This document shows, piece by piece, positions 42,196 through 50,217 of a stretch of DNA of 64,000 nt (positions are counted from its first letter, which is position 1; the number at the start of each line of letters is the position of its first letter). The stretch is taken from positions 186,001 through 250,000 of the forward strand of contig CAZCUX010000003.1 of the NCBI GenBank assembly GCA_964502005.1, written 5' to 3'. The notes under the pieces are model-generated. The model was not told where the DNA came from and ran no database searches. It saw only the letters and a program-made list of their open reading frames with translations. The position numbers were made by a program, and so were the translations under genes. Source of the stretch: CAJWOS01 sp964502005. Its GTDB lineage: Bacteria > Myxococcota_A > UBA796 > UBA2385.

Positions 42196-44145
42196 ATGGT
42201 TGCGCGTCTTCATTGGTCTTTGTTGGTGGCTGTCGGATTCATGGGCCTCTCTTGTGATGGAAAGGGGGACGGGGCCGGCAAGGCATCCGGCACTCCTTCG
42301 TCCACAACGGACAGCGCGGATTCTGGCAATGAAGACGTCCTCTCTGTGTGCAACGAAGGGGTGCGTTGGTCGGCGGGAACGGTGGCGTTTGTGGATGCGT
42401 CCGCGTCCTGGGGGCTGCCGTCCCTGATGCCCGTTGGTGTGCGCGTGAGCGTGGCAGATATCAACAATGACGGCTGGCCCGACCTTATTGTGCGTTCTGG
42501 AACCACCGGGGAGGTCTTTTCTGAAGGTGGCACACGCAACACTTGGTTGTTGCAAAACAGCGGCAGCGGGACATTTATTGACGTCACGGAGTCGAGTGGA
42601 TTCACGGCTGCGCGGGGCGGCGGGAGCGGTCGTTCTGCCCCTGTCGTGATTTTTGCCGACGTCGACAATGATGGTGACATCGACGCCTACGCAGGGCTTC
42701 CCGACGGCGAGAATACGATCGATGAGACCTCCGAGATCCTCCTCAACGACGGAAACGGAAACTTTTCGCTTGGTCCGTCCACCAGCGACCTGCGGGTTTC
42801 GCGCGGCGAGATGCCCTATGGAGCATCTTTTGTTGACTACGACCGTGACGGCTTTATCGACCTTTGGGTCACCCAATATACGTCGTCCGGCAACCCCGCA
42901 CAGGACCGGCTTTACCGCGGGGATGGCTCGGGCGCGTTTTCGGATGTGACGTCCGATGTGGGCCTGACCACCGCCGCTTGGAGCAACCTATCGATTATCA
43001 ACGCCGGCGGAGCGCACACTTACGCATGGGCGGCCGGTGCATGTGACTTCAATGGCGACCTTTGGCCGGATTTGTTGTCGCCGTCTTATGGTCGCGCGCC
43101 CAATCATCTGTGGCAAAACACAGGTGGTGCATTTGTCAACCGTTCGGTTGCTTCGGGCTATGCCTACGACGAAGGCACGGATTGGACGGACAACGAGTCC
43201 GCTCGTTGTTGGTGCACGCTGCATCCAACCGACGACGATTGTGCGGGTGTGCCGCCGCCGGAGCTGATTGCTTGTTCGACTGACTCCGACGCCTTCCGTT
43301 GGAACCATACCTATGACCGGGAGGCGTTTCGATTGGGCGGCAACAGTGGAACGTCTACCTGTCGAGACGTTGACAATGATGGCCATATTGATGTTTTGAC
43401 GTCCGAAATCGTGCATTGGGATGTGGGGAGCAGCAGCGACCCCAGTGAGTTGCTCTTCAATACGGGCGACGCCGACATTACGTTCGTACGTCCCGGAAAT
43501 GCCGCGACGGGCCTGAGCCGGGAGCATCGTGGTCGTACGTGGGACGACGGCGACATCACCGGCAGCATCTTTGACTTCGACAATGATGGGTGGCCAGATG
43601 TCTATATCGGTAGCTCGGATTACCCTGACACAAGGGGCTTGCTGTACCACCAAACGTCGGCGCGCGTGTTCGAGTCGGTTGTTCCCGAAGATGGGGTAGA
43701 CCATCCCCGAAGCCACGGCAGCGTCGTCGCGGACTTTGACCGCGACGGTGACCTCGACCTTGTGGTCGGCCATTCGAGCATGCGCTGCGACTCGGATTGC
43801 CGGGAAACCTTTGAGGTTCGTCTATTTGAGAACCAACTTGGCGAAGGCAGCAATTGGGCCCAAGTTGCGCTTCAAGGCGTGGGTGGTTCCAACACTTCGG
43901 CGATAGGGGCGCGGGTCACGCTCCGCACCGACACGCTTACGCAGGTCCAGGAGGTGCGGGGAGGGGCCGGCCAATGGGGCAACCAAGATGACCTCCTGCT
44001 CCATTTTGGTATGGGTGCTGATTGCGTGGGCGAGCTGACGATTCAGTGGCCCGATGCGGCGGGTACAACCGAGTCGTATTCGATTGGGAGTGGCTACCGT
44101 TGGGTTGTGACCCAAGGTGGAGAGGCTACACCCATTGTGGATTAG
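42196..44145 (+). CDS. FG-GAP/VCBS repeat lipoprotein with ASPIC/UnbV C-terminus
   Basis: A 649-residue lipoprotein (signal ending FMGLSC, lipidated Cys20). It contains about seven FG-GAP/VCBS-type Asp loops (ADINNDGWPD, ADVDNDGDID, VDYDRDGFID, CDFNGDLWPD, RDVDNDGHID, FDFDNDGWPD, ADFDRDGDLD), which form a calcium-binding beta-propeller. The last about 110 residues match the ASPIC/UnbV domain (VTLRTDTLTQVQEVRGGAG, TIQWPDAAG). It is surface-exposed or periplasmic; such proteins often act in adhesion. GAGGTGG precedes the ATG at 42196. Confidence 0.88.
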   Translation: MVARLHWSLLVAVGFMGLSCDGKGDGAGKASGTPSSTTDSADSGNEDVLSVCNEGVRWSAGTVAFVDASASWGLPSLMPVGVRVSVADINNDGWPDLIVRSGTTGEVFSEGGTRNTWLLQNSGSGTFIDVTESSGFTAARGGGSGRSAPVVIFADVDNDGDIDAYAGLPDGENTIDETSEILLNDGNGNFSLGPSTSDLRVSRGEMPYGASFVDYDRDGFIDLWVTQYTSSGNPAQDRLYRGDGSGAFSDVTSDVGLTTAAWSNLSIINAGGAHTYAWAAGACDFNGDLWPDLLSPSYGRAPNHLWQNTGGAFVNRSVASGYAYDEGTDWTDNESARCWCTLHPTDDDCAGVPPPELIACSTDSDAFRWNHTYDREAFRLGGNSGTSTCRDVDNDGHIDVLTSEIVHWDVGSSSDPSELLFNTGDADITFVRPGNAATGLSREHRGRTWDDGDITGSIFDFDNDGWPDVYIGSSDYPDTRGLLYHQTSARVFESVVPEDGVDHPRSHGSVVADFDRDGDLDLVVGHSSMRCDSDCRETFEVRLFENQLGEGSNWAQVALQGVGGSNTSAIGARVTLRTDTLTQVQEVRGGAGQWGNQDDLLLHFGMGADCVGELTIQWPDAAGTTESYSIGSGYRWVVTQGGEATPIVD

Positions 44146-44252
44146 TGTAGGGTTGTTTGGGGCGAAGTGAAAGATTCGCAGCAATCGGGTAGAGTTCTTC
44201 GGTACGAAGTGGGGCGGTCGTTCGGGCCGGTCCCAATGCCGGAGTGCGTACT

Positions 44253-45974
44253 ATGGCGATTGACCTCGTAGACCTCATCACCGAAGCCGAGCAGGTTCTG
44301 CGTCGGGGCGATGCCGCACGCTCGTTGGTGTTGTTGGCGCGCCTGCGTCGGGTCGCTTCGCGCGCGAATGCGGAAACCATCACGCTCGAAGCGGACGTTG
44401 ACCGGTATCGAGACATCTTGGCGCGAACCTTAGAAGTCACGGTCACCCAGGGGTTGGAGCCTGTCGCTACGCAGGTCTTGGACGGCGTCATCGCGATTGT
44501 GCAGGCCCACCGCGGCGTGCTTGGCTGGGTGTTGCCCGATGGGTCGTGGCGCGTTCAGGTGGCGCGTGGGGCGGGGGGCGTCGAGCTTCTCGACGCAAAT
44601 ACGCTGGTTTCTACGAGCATTGTGGCCGACTGTCTGCAAACGGGCACGCCGGTGGTCACCCAAGATGCAGGAGACGGCGCCTTTGCCGCCCAGGCGTCCG
44701 TTATTCGCTTGGAGCTCCGGTCGGTTGCGTGCTTGCCATTGGTGCGGAGCGGCCGCACGGAAGGGTTCATTTATCTGGACAATCCGTTGACCGAGGGCCT
44801 CTTCGATGCCGCCGCGTTGGCTGCGGTGCAGGCGTGGTTGCCGTTTTTGAGTGCGTGTATGGCGCGGGCGGTTGCGAGCCAAGAGGTCCCAGCAGAGGGG
44901 CTTCCTGGCGTCGTGACCCGCTCACCGAAAATGCGCGCGGAGTTGCAAGAACTGGGACGGATTGCGCGGTTCGATGTTTCTGTCCTCATCACCGGCGAGA
45001 CGGGCACGGGGAAGAGCCTCATCGCGCAAAAGCTCCATGCTGCCAGCGAGCGGCGCGGCGCTCCCTTTGTCCACGTCAACTGCGGTGCGATTCCCGAGTC
45101 CCTGATTGAAGGAGAGCTATTTGGAGCCGAGGCGGGTGCGTATACCGGCGCCAGCACGCGCAGAACGGGCAAATTTGAGGCTGCCCAGGGCGGCACTCTG
45201 TTCCTCGATGAACTCGACACGATGCCGTTGTCATGCCAAGTAAAGCTGCTGGTGGCTCTTCAGGAACGCTGTATCTATCGCCTTGGGGGCAACAAGCCCT
45301 TGCCTATCGATGTTCGCGTGATTGCGGCGATGGGCTCAAGTCCTGCACGCGCAATTGACGAGGGCAAGCTGCGAGAGGATTTGTACTATCGGTTGGCGGT
45401 GTTTGTTGCCCGGATTCCGCCGTTGCGGGAGCGTTTGGACGATGTGCCTTTGTTGGCGCGGCACTTCCTTGCGGATGCGGCGCAGCGGTACAACCTGCCG
45501 CCCTTGTCCTTGGCGCCCGCCGCCCTGGATGCGCTCGCGAGCCACACTTGGCCCGGCAATGTGCGGGAGCTCGCCAATACGCTCGACCGCGCGGCGCTCT
45601 TGGCGCGCGATGGAACCATCGCGACTGTCGACTTCCGGGGCGGTCGCTCGCGGGGGGGCAATGACGGCGCCGACGAGCAAGGCATTGTCGCGAGCTTGGA
45701 GCGCATTGCGCGAAAATTCGTGTTGGCGATGGATGACCAGCGGCGGATTCGCAGCTTGGAGGCGCCGGACGTATTCCGAAGCCTCGTACTCTTACAGACC
45801 ATCCTGCACAAAGGCGGACGTATCGAAGCGCTGGAGTGGCTCGGCCAAGATGCGCAAGTGAAGAACCGCAATCATCATCGCGTGGTCAAGCGCGAGTTTT
45901 CGCGGCTAGAGTCGGTTGCGGGCGCCTTGGGCGAGCCGATTTCGGACACCATGCTCGCGGCATCTGAAAAATAG
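44253..45974 (+). CDS. GAF-domain sigma-54-dependent transcriptional activator
   Basis: A 573-residue bacterial enhancer-binding protein. Residues about 60-205 form a GAF-like sensor; about 225-455 form the AAA+ domain with Walker A GETGTGKS, the sigma-54 loop GAYTGA (Tyr for Phe, still functional in the family), Walker B GGTLFLDELD, and the final WPGNVRELANTLDRAALL. The C-terminus (SLVLLQTILHKGGRIEALEWLG region) is only weakly like a Fis helix-turn-helix. CGGAG at 44240-44244 supports the ATG at 44253 over the GTG at 44244. A candidate target is any -24/-12 promoter, but none is adjacent. Confidence 0.9.
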   Translation: MAIDLVDLITEAEQVLRRGDAARSLVLLARLRRVASRANAETITLEADVDRYRDILARTLEVTVTQGLEPVATQVLDGVIAIVQAHRGVLGWVLPDGSWRVQVARGAGGVELLDANTLVSTSIVADCLQTGTPVVTQDAGDGAFAAQASVIRLELRSVACLPLVRSGRTEGFIYLDNPLTEGLFDAAALAAVQAWLPFLSACMARAVASQEVPAEGLPGVVTRSPKMRAELQELGRIARFDVSVLITGETGTGKSLIAQKLHAASERRGAPFVHVNCGAIPESLIEGELFGAEAGAYTGASTRRTGKFEAAQGGTLFLDELDTMPLSCQVKLLVALQERCIYRLGGNKPLPIDVRVIAAMGSSPARAIDEGKLREDLYYRLAVFVARIPPLRERLDDVPLLARHFLADAAQRYNLPPLSLAPAALDALASHTWPGNVRELANTLDRAALLARDGTIATVDFRGGRSRGGNDGADEQGIVASLERIARKFVLAMDDQRRIRSLEAPDVFRSLVLLQTILHKGGRIEALEWLGQDAQVKNRNHHRVVKREFSRLESVAGALGEPISDTMLAASEK

Positions 45975-45989
45975 TGCGCGGAGGATGCG

Positions 45990-46613
45990 CTATTCGGCAA
46001 CGGGCGCATCGTCAGGGATGTCTGCTGCGGCCGCGTCGGCTTCGGCTTGTTTGGCGGCTTCGGCTTGTTGTCGCGCTTCGGCTTCTTTCCGCGCGGCGAC
46101 GGTCTGTTCGACTTGGACGGCAAGCCGGCCGAGTCCCTTTTCGAAGTCCCCGCCAAGCATATCGTCCATATCTATGAACGTTCCCATGACCTTGCCGGCG
46201 AAGTCGTTGTCTTGGTCGTAGCCCCAGGTGACTGTGACCGTATCGTCGGAAACGGCCATAGTGAGGGTGGCTTCGGCGCTACCGGTCCATGGCTCGACGA
46301 AATCGAGCCGGTGCTTGACCATTGCGTTCTCTTGCTCGGCGATGACCGTCATCTTGCCGGAGCCGACGTCGCTGTTCCCTTTCCAGGAGTACCAAGCGTC
46401 GATGCCGGTCGATGGATTCGAAAAGTCGGTCACGGAGTTGGGGTCGATGTCGCTCCAGGGGCTCCAGACGACAAATTTTCGTAGGTCGGCGAGGTGGGGA
46501 TAAACATCGGCGGGTGTGGCCGAAAGCGAGGTAGAGCGCTCGACATGGACGTGGTCGGGACCGCAGCCCACCATGCCGAGTGAAAGGAACAAAGACACGA
46601 ATCGCAGATTCAC
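45990..46613 (-). CDS. SRPBCC-fold predicted lipoprotein
   Basis: About 207 residues. The signal ends LGMVGC (Cys17). Residues about 25-165 match the SRPBCC/START-like ligand-binding fold, with VERSTSLSATPADVYPHLADLRKFVVWSPW and later ATLTMAVSDDTVTVTWGYD (regions). The last 45 residues are an Ala/Glu/Lys-rich helix. GTG at 46613 is favoured because AGGAG lies 6 bases upstream. It would bind a hydrophobic ligand in the periplasm. Confidence 0.8.
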   Translation of the reverse strand: MNLRFVSLFLSLGMVGCGPDHVHVERSTSLSATPADVYPHLADLRKFVVWSPWSDIDPNSVTDFSNPSTGIDAWYSWKGNSDVGSGKMTVIAEQENAMVKHRLDFVEPWTGSAEATLTMAVSDDTVTVTWGYDQDNDFAGKVMGTFIDMDDMLGGDFEKGLGRLAVQVEQTVAARKEAEARQQAEAAKQAEADAAAADIPDDAPVAE

Positions 46614-46651
46614 AGGGGCTCCTGCCTGCACCCAAAGGAGTGAAGGCGCGC

Positions 46652-46690
46652 CACATTACCGCGAGCGCGAATTCGGTGTTGCGTAATGTG
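46652..46690. repeat. 8-bp inverted repeat between two leftward genes
   Basis: CACATTAC (46652-46659) and GTAATGTG (46683-46690), 23-nt spacer, sitting immediately after the stop of the membrane-protein gene and about 40 bp upstream of the SRPBCC start. It could be an operator or a stem in the transcript; there is no T-run. Confidence 0.5.
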
Positions 46691-47248
46691 CTATTTTTCG
46701 CGCTCCTTTTTGGACTTTCCGCTGGTCGCGAGCTGAATCGCTACGCCAATGACCGTGACGCCAGCCATCATGAGGAGGTCTTGGGGGCGACCTGCAGCCC
46801 AAGCGAGTGCGATGGCTCCGATCGCCGAAGTAATCACGGGGAGAAGGCGCTGATACAGCGCAGGAAACAAAAAGAGTCCCAAGAATCCAACAACCGGCGC
46901 AGCAAAGCCGGGTGCGTGGGGCCAGACCATCGGAAGCACGGCGTGCGTGACGGCTGCGACGAGCAAGCTGCCACCGAGGCGAACGGCGAGTTGCTCGATG
47001 CGCGACGTAAGGAAGGCTCCAAGCAAGCCAACGCCCAACACCATTCCGATTCGAATGGGTGTATCCACACGCCCGCCAAGCTCGTTCAGGACATATGTTG
47101 TGGCGTAGATTCCGAGGAGGAACCCAGGCGCCATCACGGCAAGGCGGTAGAGGCGCGCGCCTGCGAGGACGAGCAATGCTCCCACCGCTCCGGCCAGGAG
47201 CCGGCCATCGGAAAGGTGGTTCAAGATCACTTGTGGGAAATTATCCAT
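46691..47248 (-). CDS. polytopic membrane protein, unknown function
   Basis: A 185-residue protein with about seven hydrophobic helices and a basic tail (TSGKSKKEREK). Helix-rich, Gly/Ala-rich segments (LLAGAVGALLVLAGARLYRL, GFLLGIYATTYVL) recall DUF4203/TMEM198-like proteins, but the match is not certain. The ATG at 47248 has no obvious ribosome binding site. It lies between the SRPBCC gene (same strand) and a rightward single-helix protein. Confidence 0.65.
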   Translation of the reverse strand: MDNFPQVILNHLSDGRLLAGAVGALLVLAGARLYRLAVMAPGFLLGIYATTYVLNELGGRVDTPIRIGMVLGVGLLGAFLTSRIEQLAVRLGGSLLVAAVTHAVLPMVWPHAPGFAAPVVGFLGLFLFPALYQRLLPVITSAIGAIALAWAAGRPQDLLMMAGVTVIGVAIQLATSGKSKKEREK

Positions 47249-47346
47249 GATATGCCACTTGAACGTATAGTTGGGGCGGTGAGATTTCGTCCTGGATCTA
47301 TTACAAGGAACCGGCAGGCTTGGCTCCTGCATCCCCGAGTCTTGTC

Positions 47347-47880
47347 ATGACTTTGGGGTCCGGTGTGGTTGAGGAGAGCGTGGTGATTTGGATTCTTGGC
47401 GGGCTCTGTTTTCTTGCGGTCGTCGCCGTCGGGGTGGTCGCGTTGGTGATGTTGGCCCGGAAGGGGCGCAAACCAGCACCTCCGGCATCGGCGCAGGCGG
47501 CCACGGATGCGTCGCCGGCGCCCTCCTTGGGTTCTTCTGCGGGCGCGCTGCCGGGCGATGCGTCCCAAGGCCGCGCCGTTTTTGAGGCCGAAGACGAAAA
47601 CGCTACCGATCTCGCTGGCATCCTCCAAAAGCGCACGCCTGGTGCAGACGGAATGTCCGCGCAGCTTGCGGGGCCGGCCGGTCCAGGGAACCGCGTGCGT
47701 ATTGAGCCGCCGTCCCATAAGCGCATGAATCTTGAAACGATGAACCTTCCCGATGTCTCGCAGCTTCAGCCGGGCGCAACCATCATCCCGCCAGACGACT
47801 GGAACGAAGACTATATTGATGAAGAGGAAGCCGACGAGACGATGTTGATGGCGCGGCCTCCCCTTCCGCCAAAAAAATAG
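47347..47880 (+). CDS. single-pass membrane protein, unknown function
   Basis: A 177-residue protein with one N-terminal membrane helix (about 11-36) and a long Pro/Ala-rich, then acidic, cytoplasmic-type tail ending EEEADETMLMARPPLPPKK. The tail looks disordered; MNLETMNLPDVSQLQPGATIIPP (region) is its most conserved-looking part. The acidic TM-Pro tail could be a kinase-target region, which is inference. ATG 47347 has only a weak upstream site. Confidence 0.6.
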   Translation: MTLGSGVVEESVVIWILGGLCFLAVVAVGVVALVMLARKGRKPAPPASAQAATDASPAPSLGSSAGALPGDASQGRAVFEAEDENATDLAGILQKRTPGADGMSAQLAGPAGPGNRVRIEPPSHKRMNLETMNLPDVSQLQPGATIIPPDDWNEDYIDEEEADETMLMARPPLPPKK

Positions 47881-47898
47881 TTTTCCTGGATAGGGCAT

Positions 47899-48882
47899 AT
47901 GCGAACTTCGGTGGTTGACCCCCCCTCGCTCCACGCTGCTTGGAGCGGCGCAGCGCGATTTTCACTTCCGTCGGCGACGGCGCTTGTCCTTCGCGGTCCA
48001 GAGCTTCGTCGGTGGACCAACGGGATGTTTACAAACAACACCCGGCGCCTTCAGCCTGGACAGGGCAATCGGCATTGTGCGTGCGACGACCGAGGGCGGG
48101 TTTTGGCCCTCCTTGACCTCTACTTCGTGCAAGACGATGTTGTGGTGCTTGTCTTGGAAGGGATGGACCGTGCGGCCTTTGAGGCGCGCTATGGCATGTA
48201 CCTTGTGCTCGACGACATCGAAATTGACGATGACATGCCCCTCGTTTGGACGGTACAAGGCGCGGGAGCCGTGGCTATGTTGGCGGAAGCGGGAGTCCCC
48301 GTGCCTGATGCTGCCCACGCACACACCCTTCTGGACGAAACGTCGGGCGTGCGGGTGTGTCGCAAAGACCGCTCCGGGTGCGGAGGGGTCGACTTCTTGA
48401 TTCCGCACGGTGCGGAGGATGCGCTCGGTCAGCGGCTCGCGGCTGCAGGCATCGTCGATGCGCCGGACGAAGTGCTCGATGGCCTGCGGGTGTTGGCAGG
48501 ACGCTCCTCCTGGCCTGTCGATGGCGGCGAAATCACGATGGTCCACGAGCTTGCGGTCGACAAAGAGTGCTGCGCCTTCGACAAAGGCTGCTACGTCGGC
48601 CAAGAGGTCATCAACCGAATCGACGTCAAGGGCGCGGTGCAGAAGCGGCGCACGCTTGTCCGGGTCGCCGGCGCGTTGGAAGCGGGCGCGGTGGTGTCCT
48701 TTGAAGAGCGCGCCGTTGGTCGCTTGACCAGCGTCGTGCGTATCGGCGATGTGTCGTTCGGGCTGGGCATTCTGCGCAAAGCGGTCTGGGAGCCGGGCAC
48801 CATCGTGCAGGTTGAAAGTGCGGGTCAAAGCTTCGAAGGCGGTGTGGTGGCTGCGCCGGTGGCGCCTTCCGACTGGGCCTGA
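47899..48882 (+). CDS. ygfZ: YgfZ/GcvT-family folate-binding protein
   Basis: A 327-residue protein with the YgfZ signature KGCYVGQE (229-236), which identifies the folate-dependent Fe-S cluster maintenance protein YgfZ/IBA57. The glycine-cleavage T-protein fold is visible from FSLPSATALVLRGPE onward. It helps repair or assemble [4Fe-4S] clusters. Its ATG is 18 bp past the preceding gene's stop. Its 3' end overlaps the convergent EEP-fold gene by 58 bp. Confidence 0.92.
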   Translation: MRTSVVDPPSLHAAWSGAARFSLPSATALVLRGPELRRWTNGMFTNNTRRLQPGQGNRHCACDDRGRVLALLDLYFVQDDVVVLVLEGMDRAAFEARYGMYLVLDDIEIDDDMPLVWTVQGAGAVAMLAEAGVPVPDAAHAHTLLDETSGVRVCRKDRSGCGGVDFLIPHGAEDALGQRLAAAGIVDAPDEVLDGLRVLAGRSSWPVDGGEITMVHELAVDKECCAFDKGCYVGQEVINRIDVKGAVQKRRTLVRVAGALEAGAVVSFEERAVGRLTSVVRIGDVSFGLGILRKAVWEPGTIVQVESAGQSFEGGVVAAPVAPSDWA

Positions 48883-50177
48883 ACCGCAGGGGCGGCGCCT
48901 TCTCCGGGCGGTCGAATACGAAGTTCGAGCGCCACGCCGTAGTGGTCGGACAACTCGATGGTGCGGCCACGCAGCGACACAGGGTCGGTATACGCGAGAT
49001 GCAGCCCTTGGATGCCTGTTTGGGCGTCGGGGGTGGCGACCAAAATCATGTCGCTGCGGGCGGGAGAGATGTTTCCGCCGTGGGCCGCAAAAAATTGGCT
49101 GTTGCAGACGGTCGCAGTAAACGTATTTGGCGGCGTAAGATGACAATTGCCGGCCAGCGGTCGCTTTCGCCAACCTGAGGTCCAGGTGGGGTAGGCATAC
49201 GGGGCGTGCCCATCGTCCAGTGGGTAGCCGAAAGTAGCGGCATCGACGAGGTGGGCATAGTGGCGCAGGACAGGAAGGGTGGTCGCGTGGGGACGCCAGG
49301 TCGGGCCGGACTCGCCGGGAATCTCTTCGAGGATGTCTTCGGGGTACCAGGGGGCGCTGCCGAGGTCCACGCCAAGGATAACGAGGGTCTCCTGGTCGCT
49401 GGCGGCGAGGTCGATTCCGAGTTGGCGCGCCTGAAGGTTGCGAACGTGAATCGAGGCCGGCGCGGGCAGTAATTGGGCCGTCGCGACACGAATGCGGCGG
49501 CCAGTCGGCGCGTGGGTGAAGGACCAAGTGAGATAGCCGCGCGCAATCCCGAGGCCCCAGCGGTGTTCCGCGCGGCGCTGGTCGACGAAGCGACCTTCGG
49601 TGCGTGCTTGGGCGCCACTGACGAGGCTTCCGCGGACCAAAATCATCAAGCCATGTTCGGAATGGTGACGGTCCGAACCCGCAAACCACACGTAGCCCTC
49701 CCGCTCGGCGACCACCGCGAAGCGCTTTACGTCGGCGGGATTCCAGACTTCTTGGAGGAGGATGATGTCCCAATCGTCGCCGACTACCGCCTCGGCCACG
49801 GCTCCCCTACGCACGGGCACCTCCGCGCGTCGGTACTGGCGTCCGCTGAGCCAGCTTTGTCGGTCAAAGAGACCGACGTTGTAGCTCAACACCCGCAACG
49901 GGGAACCGTCTTGGTTGCCGCGGTCGGCGTTTGCTTCGGTGCTCCAGAACCGGGTGGGGTCCACTTGTGTGACCAAAGGCGTAGCTTGGGGGCCGAGCCA
50001 TCGCGCGAGGCTGGGGTCGGCAGACACGGGCAGGCTGGCGGCAATGGGTGCCAGAACGGCGATGTCGGCCATCGACACGCGGTCGTCGGGGTGCTCGCCG
50101 AGCGGCGGCGGACGGGGTGCGGGGGTAGCCGTTCCCGCACAAACGAGCCCGCCGAGCAGCAAAAGTGCCGTCAGCAC
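48825..50177 (-). CDS. exported endonuclease/exonuclease/phosphatase-fold protein
   Basis: A 450-residue EEP-superfamily protein with a signal-like start (MLTALLLLGGLVCAGTATPA). Core motifs are LSYNVGLFD near 100, the metal-binding Glu in ILLQEVW near 140, and the SDHYG catalytic His near 420. In the third motif, where many EEP enzymes have G-D-x-N, this reads GVDLGSAPW, so the Asn seems replaced. It resembles neutral sphingomyelinase-type phosphodiesterases. The GTG at 50177 is chosen because TGGAG lies 6 bases upstream; an open frame runs on to 50255. It follows the UPF0182 gene by 40 bp. Confidence 0.8.
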   Translation of the reverse strand: MLTALLLLGGLVCAGTATPAPRPPPLGEHPDDRVSMADIAVLAPIAASLPVSADPSLARWLGPQATPLVTQVDPTRFWSTEANADRGNQDGSPLRVLSYNVGLFDRQSWLSGRQYRRAEVPVRRGAVAEAVVGDDWDIILLQEVWNPADVKRFAVVAEREGYVWFAGSDRHHSEHGLMILVRGSLVSGAQARTEGRFVDQRRAEHRWGLGIARGYLTWSFTHAPTGRRIRVATAQLLPAPASIHVRNLQARQLGIDLAASDQETLVILGVDLGSAPWYPEDILEEIPGESGPTWRPHATTLPVLRHYAHLVDAATFGYPLDDGHAPYAYPTWTSGWRKRPLAGNCHLTPPNTFTATVCNSQFFAAHGGNISPARSDMILVATPDAQTGIQGLHLAYTDPVSLRGRTIELSDHYGVALELRIRPPGEGAAPAVQAQSEGATGAATTPPSKL

Positions 50178-50217
50178 GGTCGTCTCCAGAGAGACGAAGC
50201 GCGATGCGCAACGCAGC

